Assembly: GCA_905234655.1 (NCBI GenBank)
Contig: CAJOJG010000022.1
Coordinates: 1 to 54,853 of the forward strand
DNA length: 54,853 nt
Reading direction: 5' to 3'
From: an uncultured Bacteroidales bacterium
GTDB taxonomy: Bacteria; Bacteroidota; Bacteroidia; Bacteroidales; UBA3824
The translations under genes were made by a program, and so were the position numbers. Of this stretch, positions 44,152-52,892 are shown piece after piece; positions within the stretch are counted from its first letter, which is position 1, and each line of letters begins with the position of its first letter. The notes under the pieces were generated by a model that saw only the letters and a program-made list of their open reading frames with translations, searched no databases and was not told the origin of the DNA.

Positions 44152-46986
44152 TTGATTTTTATCGTCATAATACGCTACTATTCCGAAACCGGCCATCTGC
44201 TTATGCCGTTCATGGTCGAGAAGAACAAGGACCGCGACCTGTTCGAGTTCAAGTGGATTGTGTCGCCTGAGAACATAAAGAAGACTTCGGAAATCCAGTT
44301 CACTGACTACCAGGTCAAGATTGCCGAACTGTCCGACCGCCTCAAGTCCACTCTCAGGAAACAGCAGTCCGCAAGCTCCAAGGCTACCGACCAGTACGTA
44401 GAGCAGATTTTGGACCTGTGCATCGATAATGGAGTAAAGATATATTACATAAGCCCCAACATCCGCGCCGTACTGCCCGAGGACGAAATTAAAGTGCCGT
44501 CCAAGCATGCCGAAGCCGTGTTCAACTTCGTCAAGTCGTCCGAAGGCACAAAGTACTTCCTCTCCGCGAGCAGCCTGGGCAAGACAATCCCACTGCGCGG
44601 AAAGGAGTTGATAGTCCTGTCTAATTCGCCATGCAACATAGTGATTGACAAGACTTTAATGAGGTTCAAGAACATCAATGCCAACAAGCTCACGCCTTTT
44701 GTATGGAAAGACCACATTTCCGTAGAAAAGCGCGTGGAACTCGAATATTATAAAAAGTTCGTCAAAAACGCCATAGCGACCGACGCAATCGTCAAGGCGA
44801 CGGGTTTCAAAATAATCAACCTCGACAACACGCCAAAGGCAATCATTTCGGTCGTCAAGGACATCACCGGCGGCGCGGTCATCTGCCTCAGGTTCAAGTA
44901 CGGGGACATTGAGTTCGACCCGACAAGCCTTAACACGACGGTAGTGAGGTTTGACGAAAACGGCGGCGACTACCGGTTCACAAAACTCACACGCGACCTC
45001 CAGGCGGAGAATGAAATCGAGACTGCGGCGGCGGAAATCCTCGGCGGCCGCGAAAAGCCAGGCACTTACCGTATCCGCCACTATTCCAAGCTCAAAAACC
45101 TCGAATACGACTGCGCGGTCGACACGATAACGTCCAATATCGAGCGGCTTGCAGAGGCCGGAATCAGCACGGACGTGACCGGCGGAAAGAAGATTTACAA
45201 CGGCAAAATCAAGCTCAACCTGCGCGTCGAGCAGATTAACGACTGGTTCGACATATACGCAATGGTCGAACTCGACGGCATTAAGATTCCGTTCATCGCC
45301 CTACGCCCATACCTGCTCAACAATATCCGCGAGTTCCCCACTAAAGACGGGCTGGTAGTCATTCTGCCGGAAGAATGGTTCGAGAAGTACAACGGACTGC
45401 TTTCGTCAGGCATCATCGACCGCGACTCTAACTCCATAAAACTCTACAAGTACCAGTACGACGCACTCTCCACCATACAGCTCGACGCAGCCATGGCGGA
45501 GCGCATCGAAAACCTCAAGGCGTCGCTCGCGGACCCCGAGGGCATACCGCTCAAACACCCTTCCAATGTCCACGCGACACTGCGCCCATACCAGACGACC
45601 GCGTTCAGCTGGCTGATGATGATGAGGGACTTGGACTTCGGCGCGTGCCTTGCGGACGACATGGGACTTGGAAAAACACTGTGCACATTGAGCCTGCTCT
45701 CCGAAAGCATGTTGGAGGACGAGGACGGCTTCCATGAAGGACTTTTCTCCTTCAACAAAAAAATCCCATCGCTCCTCGTCGTGCCTAAGTCGCTGATTTA
45801 TAACTGGACTAACGAGGCGAAGAAATTCACGCCCCAACTGCGCATCCTCGAGTTCATCGGCAACAACAGGCTCGAGACCATCAAGTCTTTCGGTCTGTAC
45901 GACATCGTGATTACCGGCTACGCGACACTACGCAACGACGTGGACGAACTTTCAAAACTCACATTTAATTATATAGTGTTGGACGAAAGCCAGACCGTCA
46001 AGAACTCGTCGTCAAAGACCTACCAAAGCCTTATGCAACTCAGATGCCGCCACAGGCTCGCCCTGACCGGCACTCCGCTCGAAAACTCCCTCACTGACAT
46101 CTGGTCACAGATTAACTTCATCAACCCCGGGCTGCTGGGGCCATTGACGACATTCCGCCGATACTACGTCAACCCCATCGAGAAAAAACTCGACGAGAAA
46201 GCCGCCGAGAAGTTGAAGGCCATCATAACGCCATTCATGCTCCGCCGCACAAAACAGCAAGTCCTCGACGACCTGCCCGACCTCATGGAGCAGACGATTC
46301 TGTGCGAAATGACCGACGACCAACAAAAAATATACGAGCGCGAAAAGTCGCGCACGCGAAACTCAATCCTCGAGTTCATGGAACAAGGCACATTCGAGAA
46401 ATCCACCGTCATGGTGCTTCAGTCACTGACAAAACTGCGTCAGATAGCCTGCACACCGTCACTGACAGACGCTGCGTACAACGGCGGCTCGGGCAAGACG
46501 GACGAGATAATGAGAGCCTTACAGACCGTCACCGCCCAAGGCCACAAAGTCCTCGTGTTCTCCTCATTCGTCATGCACCTTAACCACATCGCCCGCCAGC
46601 TCGACAACCTCGGCATAGGCTACGCGATGCTCACCGGCGAGACCGAACACCGCGAGGACGAAGTCCGAAAATTTGACAACGAGGACATCCCCGCATTCCT
46701 CATATCCATAAAAGCCGGCGGGACAGGACTTAACCTCACGAAAGCCGACTACGTATTCATCATCGACCCATGGTGGAACCCCGCAGTAGAGAACCAGGCC
46801 ATAGCCCGCGCCCACCGCATCGGGCAGAAAAACTCCGTCATGGTCTACAGGTTCATCTCAAAGGCGACCGTCGAGGAAAAAATACAAAAGTTCCAGTCCA
46901 AAAAATCGGGGCTTGCGTCCTCATTCGTGACCGAGACCGCCATGCCCGCCAATCTAAAAGACGAAGTTTTGGGCTTTTTGGAATAA
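44152..46986 (+). CDS. SNF2-family DEAD/DEAH-box helicase
   Basis: ATP-dependent DNA translocase of 944 residues. The N-terminal half (about 1-460) is the poorly characterised region of bacterial SNF2 proteins. The motor follows, with Walker A DDMGLGKT (about 500-507), DEAH-box variant LDESQTVKN (about 610), LTGTPLENSLTDIW (about 642) and a C-terminal helicase domain with FSSFVMHL, AGGTGLNLT, DPWWNPAVENQAIARAHRIGQ and YRFISKATVEEKI. All motor motifs are intact. The start is ambiguous: TTG at 44152 gives FIVIIRYYSETGHLL before the first ATG (44203), and related proteins begin with a similar hydrophobic strand, so I kept the TTG. Role probably in transcription or DNA repair. Confidence 0.92.
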   Translation: MIFIVIIRYYSETGHLLMPFMVEKNKDRDLFEFKWIVSPENIKKTSEIQFTDYQVKIAELSDRLKSTLRKQQSASSKATDQYVEQILDLCIDNGVKIYYISPNIRAVLPEDEIKVPSKHAEAVFNFVKSSEGTKYFLSASSLGKTIPLRGKELIVLSNSPCNIVIDKTLMRFKNINANKLTPFVWKDHISVEKRVELEYYKKFVKNAIATDAIVKATGFKIINLDNTPKAIISVVKDITGGAVICLRFKYGDIEFDPTSLNTTVVRFDENGGDYRFTKLTRDLQAENEIETAAAEILGGREKPGTYRIRHYSKLKNLEYDCAVDTITSNIERLAEAGISTDVTGGKKIYNGKIKLNLRVEQINDWFDIYAMVELDGIKIPFIALRPYLLNNIREFPTKDGLVVILPEEWFEKYNGLLSSGIIDRDSNSIKLYKYQYDALSTIQLDAAMAERIENLKASLADPEGIPLKHPSNVHATLRPYQTTAFSWLMMMRDLDFGACLADDMGLGKTLCTLSLLSESMLEDEDGFHEGLFSFNKKIPSLLVVPKSLIYNWTNEAKKFTPQLRILEFIGNNRLETIKSFGLYDIVITGYATLRNDVDELSKLTFNYIVLDESQTVKNSSSKTYQSLMQLRCRHRLALTGTPLENSLTDIWSQINFINPGLLGPLTTFRRYYVNPIEKKLDEKAAEKLKAIITPFMLRRTKQQVLDDLPDLMEQTILCEMTDDQQKIYEREKSRTRNSILEFMEQGTFEKSTVMVLQSLTKLRQIACTPSLTDAAYNGGSGKTDEIMRALQTVTAQGHKVLVFSSFVMHLNHIARQLDNLGIGYAMLTGETEHREDEVRKFDNEDIPAFLISIKAGGTGLNLTKADYVFIIDPWWNPAVENQAIARAHRIGQKNSVMVYRFISKATVEEKIQKFQSKKSGLASSFVTETAMPANLKDEVLGFLE

Positions 46987-47013
46987 AAAATCCAACATTT
47001 ATCAAAAAAAATT

Positions 47014-47043
47014 TTGGAAATATAAAAAATATGTCTACATTAG
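47014..47043 (+). promoter_or_regulatory. Probable promoter of the SPFH gene
   Basis: TTG at 47014-47016, 19-base spacer and TACATTAG at 47036-47043, one mismatch in the -7 element, of the same kind as before pta. Confidence 0.45.
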
Positions 47044-47096
47044 CACCGACAAAGTATAATAACAACAATAATTAAAATTCTAAAAACCTACACACT

Positions 47097-48269
47097 ATGG
47101 GATTATTAGATTGGGCCAAAAGCCAATTCATCGACGTCATAGACTGGCAGGATCAGACTAATGACACTATCCTCCACCAGTACGACTGCCGTGGCAACGA
47201 AATCAAGAACGGCGCACAACTCATCGTCCGTGAGTCGCAGTCTGCCGTATTCATCCACGAGGGTGAACTCGGCGACGTGTTCCAGCCCGGCAAATACACG
47301 CTCGACACAAACAACATTCCCGTCCTGACATCGCTCAAGAGTTGGAAGTACGCCTTCAACAGCCCCTTCAAGGCGGAAGTCTACTTCGTCAACACAAAGG
47401 TCTTCACCGCGCAGAAGTGGGGCACGCCCAACGTGTTCTACGTCCGCGACCAGGATTTCGGCAGGGTCAGCCTCCGCGCATTCGGCACATACTCCTTCAA
47501 AGTCGTAGACCCGGGCATGTTCGTACAGAAGGTTTCAGGAACTAAATCTCAGTTCAAGGTCAACGACATCAGCGAGGAACTCCGCAGCCTTATCATCACG
47601 AACCTCATCGCCGCCATCGGCGAAAGCAAGATTTCGCTCCTCGACCTCGCGGCCAACTACAAGACGCTCGGCGACATCTGCGCCAAGAACCTCAACACTT
47701 CCGACTACGGACTCCAGTTCACTCAGTTCCTCATCAACAGCATCTCGCTGCCCGAAGAACTCCAGAAGAAACTCGACGAGGGCACAGGCATGAACATGCT
47801 CGGCGACATGAACCGCTACCAGCAGATGTCCATGGCGGACGCAATGAAGACCGCAGCGGCCAACCCCGGCGGCGGTAACGGCGGCGGCGGAATGGAAGGC
47901 ATGATGGGCATGATGATGATGAACAACATGATGAACCAGCAGATGCAGCAGCAACAGATGATGAACCAGCAAGGCTACGGCTACGGCCAGCAGCCTTACG
48001 GTCAACAAGGCTACGGACAGCAAGCTGCTCCCCCGCCCCCGATGCCAGCATCGTTCTACATCGCCGTCAACGGACAACAGCAAGGCCCCTTCCCGATTCA
48101 GACCTTGCAGCAGATGATGGCACAGGGACAGTTCGACAGCTCGACATTGGTTTGGAAACAGGGCATGGCAAGTTGGGCAGCGGCAAACACAGTCCCCGAA
48201 CTCTCCCAACTCTTCGCAGCGGCAGCACCGCCCCCGATGCCCGGCGTACCACCCGTACCGGGCGCATAA
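47097..48269 (+). CDS. SPFH-domain (YdjI-type) protein with C-terminal GYF domain
   Basis: A 390-residue protein. Residues about 1-240 match the SPFH/virion-core-like family (QTNDTILHQYDCRGNEI, LIVRESQSAVFIHEGEL, FQPGKYTLDTNNIPVL, KWGTPNVFYVRDQDF). Next comes a Gly/Met/Gln-rich linker (about 255-315, MMMNNMMNQQMQQQQMMNQQ) and a GYF_2 domain (about 320-375, FYIAVNGQQQGPFPIQTLQQ). Many relatives carry a zinc ribbon at this C-terminus; here GYF takes its place. SPFH proteins form membrane-associated ring oligomers, while GYF_2 binds proline-rich peptides. The very C-terminus here is itself proline-rich (PPPMPGVPPVPGA). A zinc-ribbon partner gene follows but is broken. Confidence 0.88.
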   Translation: MGLLDWAKSQFIDVIDWQDQTNDTILHQYDCRGNEIKNGAQLIVRESQSAVFIHEGELGDVFQPGKYTLDTNNIPVLTSLKSWKYAFNSPFKAEVYFVNTKVFTAQKWGTPNVFYVRDQDFGRVSLRAFGTYSFKVVDPGMFVQKVSGTKSQFKVNDISEELRSLIITNLIAAIGESKISLLDLAANYKTLGDICAKNLNTSDYGLQFTQFLINSISLPEELQKKLDEGTGMNMLGDMNRYQQMSMADAMKTAAANPGGGNGGGGMEGMMGMMMMNNMMNQQMQQQQMMNQQGYGYGQQPYGQQGYGQQAAPPPPMPASFYIAVNGQQQGPFPIQTLQQMMAQGQFDSSTLVWKQGMASWAAANTVPELSQLFAAAAPPPMPGVPPVPGA

Positions 48270-48317
48270 TGAAAAATTTTTTTTCATCTTGATTTAGATT
48301 AGACATAGGCTGGTTTG

Positions 48318-48363
48318 CATGGCAGAATAGCAGCATTAGACTGTGACTTCTGCCATGTTTTTT
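48318..48363 (+). terminator. Terminator after the SPFH gene
   Basis: CATGGCAGAA (48318-48327) and TTCTGCCATG (48348-48357) form a perfect 10-bp stem with a 20-base loop, followed by six T residues. Confidence 0.8.
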
Positions 48364-48409
48364 AAAAAAAGAAGAAATAATACATAAACACACACATAAA
48401 ATACAAACA

Positions 48410-48879
48410 ATGACAGACAATCAAGACCCAAAAACAGTACTCACATCGCAGAACCAAGTTAAATGCAAGGAGTGTGGCGGCATCCTTGTATTTACACCAG
48501 GCACAAAGAACCTGACATGCGAATTTTGCGGAACAGTGAACGAAATCGACACGTCCAACTGGGACTATACAAGCATGTCCGCAAAGCACAACTTCCTCTC
48601 AGACTTGGAATCGCTCCCCGAAGGCGAAGTCGAGGAAATCCACACCGTCAAATGCAACTGCTGCGGCGCGGAGACCACATTCGACAAGAACGTTGTATCG
48701 GCCAAATGCGACTTCTGCGGAAGCCCTATTACGATAGAGAACGGAAAGGCTTCCTCATTAACGGACAGACTGGCGAACTGACCGGCAGCCGCCCGTACAG
48801 CGTGATGAAGATTATCGCATTCATCGCCGGCATAATCGGTGCCATTGTGCTGCTCGTGGCGATTTTCGGCGGTAAATAA
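48410..48879 (+). pseudogene. Zinc-ribbon SPFH-partner gene with internal deletion
   Basis: The 5' part (48410 to about 48750) encodes two zinc ribbons: CKECGGILVFTPGTKNLTCEFCG and CNCCGAETTFDKNVVSAKCDFCG, followed by SPITIENGK. This is the opening of the TFIIB-type zinc-ribbon membrane protein family that accompanies SPFH genes. From about 48750 the other frame reads GFLINGQTGELTGSRPYSVM and KIIAFIAGIIGAIVLLVAIF, the C-terminal end and membrane helix of the same family. Full-length relatives are about 350-400 residues, so a block of roughly 200 or more codons is missing at the junction and the frame has shifted. A short zinc-ribbon protein of 123 residues could still be made from 48410-48781. 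Confidence 0.75.
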
Positions 48880-48911
48880 AGACTTTTTTTCATGACAACG
48901 TGCCTTCTCAT

Positions 48912-48955
48912 GGGCTGTCTAAAAAATTGAAATATTTTAGGCAGTCCATTTTTTG
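48912..48955 (+). terminator. Terminator upstream of the folP operon
   Basis: GGGCTGTCTAAAA (48912-48924) pairs with TTTTAGGCAGTCC (48935-48947), with one wobble and short loop, followed by a T-rich run. It isolates the next operon from the zinc-ribbon remnant. Confidence 0.75.
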
Positions 48956-48993
48956 TCATTTTCACATTTAACATAAACTTTTTGGAACTCTTA

Positions 48994-49024
48994 TTGCATA
49001 AACCAATTAAGAAAACTAAATTTG
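48994..49024 (+). promoter_or_regulatory. Promoter of the folP operon
   Basis: TTG at 48994-48996, 20-base spacer, TAAATTTG at 49017-49024: a perfect consensus. Start near 49031, leader about 38 bases to the ATG at 49069. Confidence 0.7.
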
Positions 49025-49068
49025 CGACACAAAACAAACCAATCACCAAACCCAAAAGAAAAACAAAA

Positions 49069-50124
49069 ATGAAAAAGAATTGGAAAAAAATCATTCAAAT
49101 ACTGGCCGTTGCGCTCATGGCTGCGACCGGCGCAGCACAGGCTCAGGAAAAACAGGAAATGATGGAGGAAATCAAGGACCAGCTTTCCGCCACTGAAGCC
49201 TCGGAAGTCACACAAGCCGAAGAACAAGTCGAAAAGGCAAAGACACTCCTTGAGCAGGTATCGTCCAAGCAGGCTCAAGCCGACAAGCTCCGCGCCGTGG
49301 CCAAATCGCTCGGCAAGGGCGACGCAAAGAAAAAAATCAAGCAGGCAGAGACAATCGAAGCGCCGCTCGCCGCCCAGAAAATCTCCGCGTACAACATCTA
49401 CGAGAAAGGCAACGCGACGATTTACGGCATTTTTAGCAACAACATCAAGGAACTCTCAAGCCTCTCGAGCAGCGAGACACAGGACGAGGCCAACTCCCTG
49501 ACCTCCAAGGCCACCGACGCGTGGGCAAAGGCAGCCACGGCTTTGAAAAGCGTCCCGACCGGCAAGAACGCCGACCAAAAATCAATCGCAAAGACAAAGC
49601 AGGACGCAAACCAAAACCAGCTCCAGGCCATCGACTACCAAATCGAGGCGTACAAGCTCCTCCTTGAACTCGATGCCCAGCCGTCCCAAAACACCAACAT
49701 CCCCGCAGCGGCAGTGGTTCAGAACGACACCCCAATCCAGTCGGAAGATCCAGCCCAAACGTCAACGCCCCAACAGTCGACGTCCTCGCCGTTCAACGAG
49801 GATTCCTTCGACGACGGAAACAACTTTGAGTTTGTAAAGGCGACTAACACAACAGAAAGGATAATCTACAAAGTGCAGATAGCCGCCGACGAGATACCGC
49901 TCTCGATAGCCCGCCTGCGCCAGATTTGCCCCACGGACGACGTAATCAACAACGAGTTCAAAAATGGCGTATACCGCTATACAATCGGCTATTACATGAA
50001 CTACGACGAAGCTAAGGAAGTGGCGATAGACCTTCAGAAACGCGGCGTTACCGGCGCATTCGTAGTCGCGTACAGGAACGGTGTCCGCATTAAGGAAATC
50101 CGCGACGTGTATAACAACAACTAA
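49069..50124 (+). CDS. Secreted coiled-coil protein with SPOR-like C-terminus
   Basis: A 351-residue exported protein starting at ATG 49069, which opens a signal peptide (KIIQILAVALMAATGAAQAQ). The longer frame upstream overlaps the promoter and is not used. Residues about 30-215 are Ala/Lys/Glu-rich helical coiled coil (QAEEQVEKAKTLLEQVSSKQ). A low-complexity Gln/Ser/Thr/Pro linker follows (about 220-260). The last 85 residues (IIYKVQIAADEIPLS, YRYTIGYYMNYDEAKEVAID, VTGAFVVAYRNGVRI) have the alternating pattern and GAFVVAY ending of SPOR-type peptidoglycan-binding domains. A periplasmic cell-wall-linked role is inferred. First gene of an operon; folP follows after 8 bases. Confidence 0.75.
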   Translation: MKKNWKKIIQILAVALMAATGAAQAQEKQEMMEEIKDQLSATEASEVTQAEEQVEKAKTLLEQVSSKQAQADKLRAVAKSLGKGDAKKKIKQAETIEAPLAAQKISAYNIYEKGNATIYGIFSNNIKELSSLSSSETQDEANSLTSKATDAWAKAATALKSVPTGKNADQKSIAKTKQDANQNQLQAIDYQIEAYKLLLELDAQPSQNTNIPAAAVVQNDTPIQSEDPAQTSTPQQSTSSPFNEDSFDDGNNFEFVKATNTTERIIYKVQIAADEIPLSIARLRQICPTDDVINNEFKNGVYRYTIGYYMNYDEAKEVAIDLQKRGVTGAFVVAYRNGVRIKEIRDVYNNN

Positions 50125-50132
50125 AAAACGCC

Positions 50133-50969
50133 ATGAAAACGACTATTAACTGCAAGGGCAAACTCATCGACCTCTCCAAACCGCAGGTCATGGGCATCGT
50201 CAATATCACCAACGACTCCTTCTACGCCAAGAGCCGCTGCCAAAACGAGGGGCTTATAGAGGCTAAGGTTGCCAAACATCTGAAAGAAGGAGCCGCCATA
50301 ATCGACATCGGCGCGTACAGCACGAGGCCGGGCTGCGCGGTGATTCCTCCCGAATTTGAGAAGGAGGACATCGAGATGGCGATGAACGTGATTAACAACA
50401 ACTTTCCCGACGCGATAGTCTCAGTGGACACCTTCAGGGCAGAAGTCGCGCGGTTTGCGGTCGAAGAACTCGGCGTGGACATCATAAACGACATCTCCGG
50501 CGGCACTATCGACCCGGACATGCTACAGACCGCCGCCGACCTCCACGTGCCATACATTATGATGCACATGAAAGGAACGCCACAAAACATGATGGACTAC
50601 TGCCAGTACGATGACATGATGGACGAAATAACACAGTTTTTCGCCACCCAAATCGAAAAACTTAAACTCCTCGGCGCGTGCGACATAATCATCGACCCGG
50701 GGTTTGGATTTTCCAAAAACCTCGACCAGAACTACGAGCTCATGCGCAATCTCGACAAACTGCAAATATTCGGACTGCCAATCCTCGTCGGAGTTTCGCG
50801 CAAGTCGATGATATACAAACTGATGAACACCACACCCGACGACTCGCTCAACGGCACTACGACACTCAACACAATCGCCCTCTCCAAAGGCGCGAAGATA
50901 CTAAGAGCACACGACACAAAACCCGCAATGGAAGCCATAAAAATATGCGAAAAATTAGGATATTGGTAA
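50133..50969 (+). CDS. folP: Dihydropteroate synthase
   Basis: Condenses p-aminobenzoate with dihydropterin pyrophosphate to dihydropteroate in folate synthesis, the sulfonamide target. The 278-residue TIM barrel has all signatures: MGIVNITNDSFY (about 21-32), AAIIDIGAYSTRPG (about 53-66), INDISGG (about 118-124), MHMKGTPQNM (about 144-153) and IIDPGFGFSKN (about 191-201). ATG at 50133. It is translated eight bases after the SPOR-like gene, and its 3' end overlaps the next gene by 25 bases. Confidence 0.97.
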   Translation: MKTTINCKGKLIDLSKPQVMGIVNITNDSFYAKSRCQNEGLIEAKVAKHLKEGAAIIDIGAYSTRPGCAVIPPEFEKEDIEMAMNVINNNFPDAIVSVDTFRAEVARFAVEELGVDIINDISGGTIDPDMLQTAADLHVPYIMMHMKGTPQNMMDYCQYDDMMDEITQFFATQIEKLKLLGACDIIIDPGFGFSKNLDQNYELMRNLDKLQIFGLPILVGVSRKSMIYKLMNTTPDDSLNGTTTLNTIALSKGAKILRAHDTKPAMEAIKICEKLGYW

Positions 50970-51607
50970 TCGTACTTGCGACATCGTTTGCGCTGATTAC
51001 ATGCACATTACAGTCTGTGGCTCAGGAACACACACTCGAGTTCAAGGGCGGCGTCATAGCCACAAGCACACGCAACAACTCTTGCGAAGGCAAGACAATC
51101 CTCGACACAAAGCTTGGACTGTCGGTCGGCGGCGCATTCCTGTGGAACTTCTTCGACGGACACCTCAGAGCCGCCGCCGAAGGCTTCTACACCCTTCAAG
51201 GCGAAGAATACACGATGGACGGCGACGACGGAAAGTTCAAGTCCGATGTCTGCTACTTCAAGGTCGCGCCCAACATACGCTACTACACGCCATACGTGCC
51301 GATATACGTCGGCGCAGGATTTTATTTTGGCGTTGCGACGACGCGCGAAGTCTACACCGGCGACCTTCTCGACCAGTCCCACGAATGGTCGTTCAAAAAA
51401 TACTACAAGCCTATAGACTTCGGCGGTCGCGCCGCGCTTGGCACAGAAATCGGTGTCAGTAATGTCAAATTCATGATGGAAGCCGCATACGAATACGGCC
51501 TTACAGACATCTCGAACCGCAAGGAGCGCGAAATCAAGAACCAAAGCGTGACCGTCTCGCTGGGCATAAGCTTTGAAATCGCCGGAAAGCATTACAGGCA
51601 CTACTAA
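50945..51607 (+). CDS. Small outer-membrane beta-barrel protein
   Basis: A 220-residue exported protein starting at ATG 50945, inside the last codons of folP (25-base overlap). Signal peptide about 1-25 (LVIVLATSFALITCTLQSVAQ). The rest has alternating beta strands with aromatic girdles (LEFKGGVIATSTRN, APNIRYYTPYVPIYVGAGFY, GRAALGTEIGVSNVKFMMEA) and ends with a strand, as in the 8-strand PorT/OmpW-like outer-membrane beta-barrel domain. Function unknown. Overlap with folP implies translational coupling rather than functional relation. Confidence 0.85.
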   Translation: MRKIRILVIVLATSFALITCTLQSVAQEHTLEFKGGVIATSTRNNSCEGKTILDTKLGLSVGGAFLWNFFDGHLRAAAEGFYTLQGEEYTMDGDDGKFKSDVCYFKVAPNIRYYTPYVPIYVGAGFYFGVATTREVYTGDLLDQSHEWSFKKYYKPIDFGGRAALGTEIGVSNVKFMMEAAYEYGLTDISNRKEREIKNQSVTVSLGISFEIAGKHYRHY

Positions 51608-51612
51608 GAAAA

Positions 51613-52839
51613 ATGAAAAACCTACACATAATCATAGCCTTGACCGCCATAATGTCCATCGCAGGATGCCAGGCGCAAGGCCCGTCGTTCACCATGCTCA
51701 CACGCGGAAGGGCGACCGTCAGCCCGAAGTACGCCGCGCAAATCGACAGCCTTATTAACGACGGTATCACGCGCCGTGCGATGCCAGGATGCCGCGTCCT
51801 GGCGGTCAAAGACCAGAACATAATCTTCGACAAGTCATACGGGCACCTCACATACGACAGCCTCCAAAGAGTCAATGACTCAACTATTTACGACATTGCG
51901 TCGGTGACTAAGGTGGCGGCGTCGTCGCTCCTGCTGATGAAGCTGTACGACGACCATAAAATCGACCTCGACAAAAAGTTGTGCTACTACTTCCCCGGTT
52001 TTACCGACAACGGCGCGACACTCCGCGACGCACTTGCGCACCAGGCGGGGCTCAAATCATGGATTGACATCAAGAGGCTCGAGCCTGGGCTTAGCCGCCA
52101 GTTGGCTAACGACCCGGAACATTATGACGCGGCGCGCGCCCGCGAAATCATACTCGACACAATCAAAAAACAGCCGCTCAACGAGCCTGGCGAATACCTG
52201 TATTCAGACCTCAGTTTCTACTACTATCCACTATTGACGCAGAGGTTCTACGGCATGGACTATGTCGACTTCCTGAACGCATGGTTTTATAACCCATTGG
52301 GAATAAAGCCGTTATTCAATCCACTCACGAAATATCCGAAATCCAGGATTGCGCCCACGGAGCGCGACACCATCTGGCGCAAATGCCTGATACAAGGCAC
52401 AGTACATGACGAAGCGGCGGCGATGATGGGCGGTGTGTCGGGTCATGCGGGGCTTTTCGCCACGGCATACGACATGGCGGTGATTATGCAGATGATTCTC
52501 AGCGGCGGCGAGTACGGCGGAATCCAGTTCATACGCCCCGAAACCGTCCGCATTTTCACCTCCCAGGCTTTCGAGGGCAATAGGCGCGGACTGGTTTTCG
52601 ACAAGCCGGTCATCGACACCACGCTCAACGGAACTCCCAGCAGGAAAGCAAGTTACGAAAGTTTTGGACATACAGGCTTCACAGGCACGTTTGTATGGGC
52701 AGACCCGAAAAACAACCTTATCCTGATTTTCCTATGCAACAGCGTCCACCCGAACCGCAGTTTTATGATAACACGCCTCGACCTCCGCACCAAACTCCAC
52801 GACATCTTCTATGCCGACGATCTGACGGAGAAAAAATAG
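51613..52839 (+). CDS. Class C beta-lactamase-family serine hydrolase lipoprotein
   Basis: A 408-residue lipoprotein (lipobox SIAGC, Cys19) with a beta-lactamase/transpeptidase-like fold. The catalytic SxxK is S97-VT-K100 (DIASVTK). The second motif is YSD (YLYSDLSFYYY) in place of YxN. The third is HTG (GHTGFTGT) in place of KTG, as in many Bacteroidota esterase or D-peptidase members. It is probably a periplasmic or surface esterase or peptidase; antibiotic hydrolysis is unlikely. Starts 5 bases after the barrel gene, so it is the last gene of the folP operon. Confidence 0.9.
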   Translation: MKNLHIIIALTAIMSIAGCQAQGPSFTMLTRGRATVSPKYAAQIDSLINDGITRRAMPGCRVLAVKDQNIIFDKSYGHLTYDSLQRVNDSTIYDIASVTKVAASSLLLMKLYDDHKIDLDKKLCYYFPGFTDNGATLRDALAHQAGLKSWIDIKRLEPGLSRQLANDPEHYDAARAREIILDTIKKQPLNEPGEYLYSDLSFYYYPLLTQRFYGMDYVDFLNAWFYNPLGIKPLFNPLTKYPKSRIAPTERDTIWRKCLIQGTVHDEAAAMMGGVSGHAGLFATAYDMAVIMQMILSGGEYGGIQFIRPETVRIFTSQAFEGNRRGLVFDKPVIDTTLNGTPSRKASYESFGHTGFTGTFVWADPKNNLILIFLCNSVHPNRSFMITRLDLRTKLHDIFYADDLTEKK

Positions 52840-52870
52840 TTGTAACAATAGAAAAAAAATCTTACCTTTA
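52840..52870 (+). promoter_or_regulatory. Promoter of the methyltransferase gene
   Basis: TTG at 52840-52842 (inside and after the upstream stop), 20-base spacer and TACCTTTA at 52863-52870, one mismatch at the last position. Start near 52877, leader about 16 bases. Confidence 0.5.
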
Positions 52871-52892
52871 CAGCGTAAAAAAACATTGAGCA

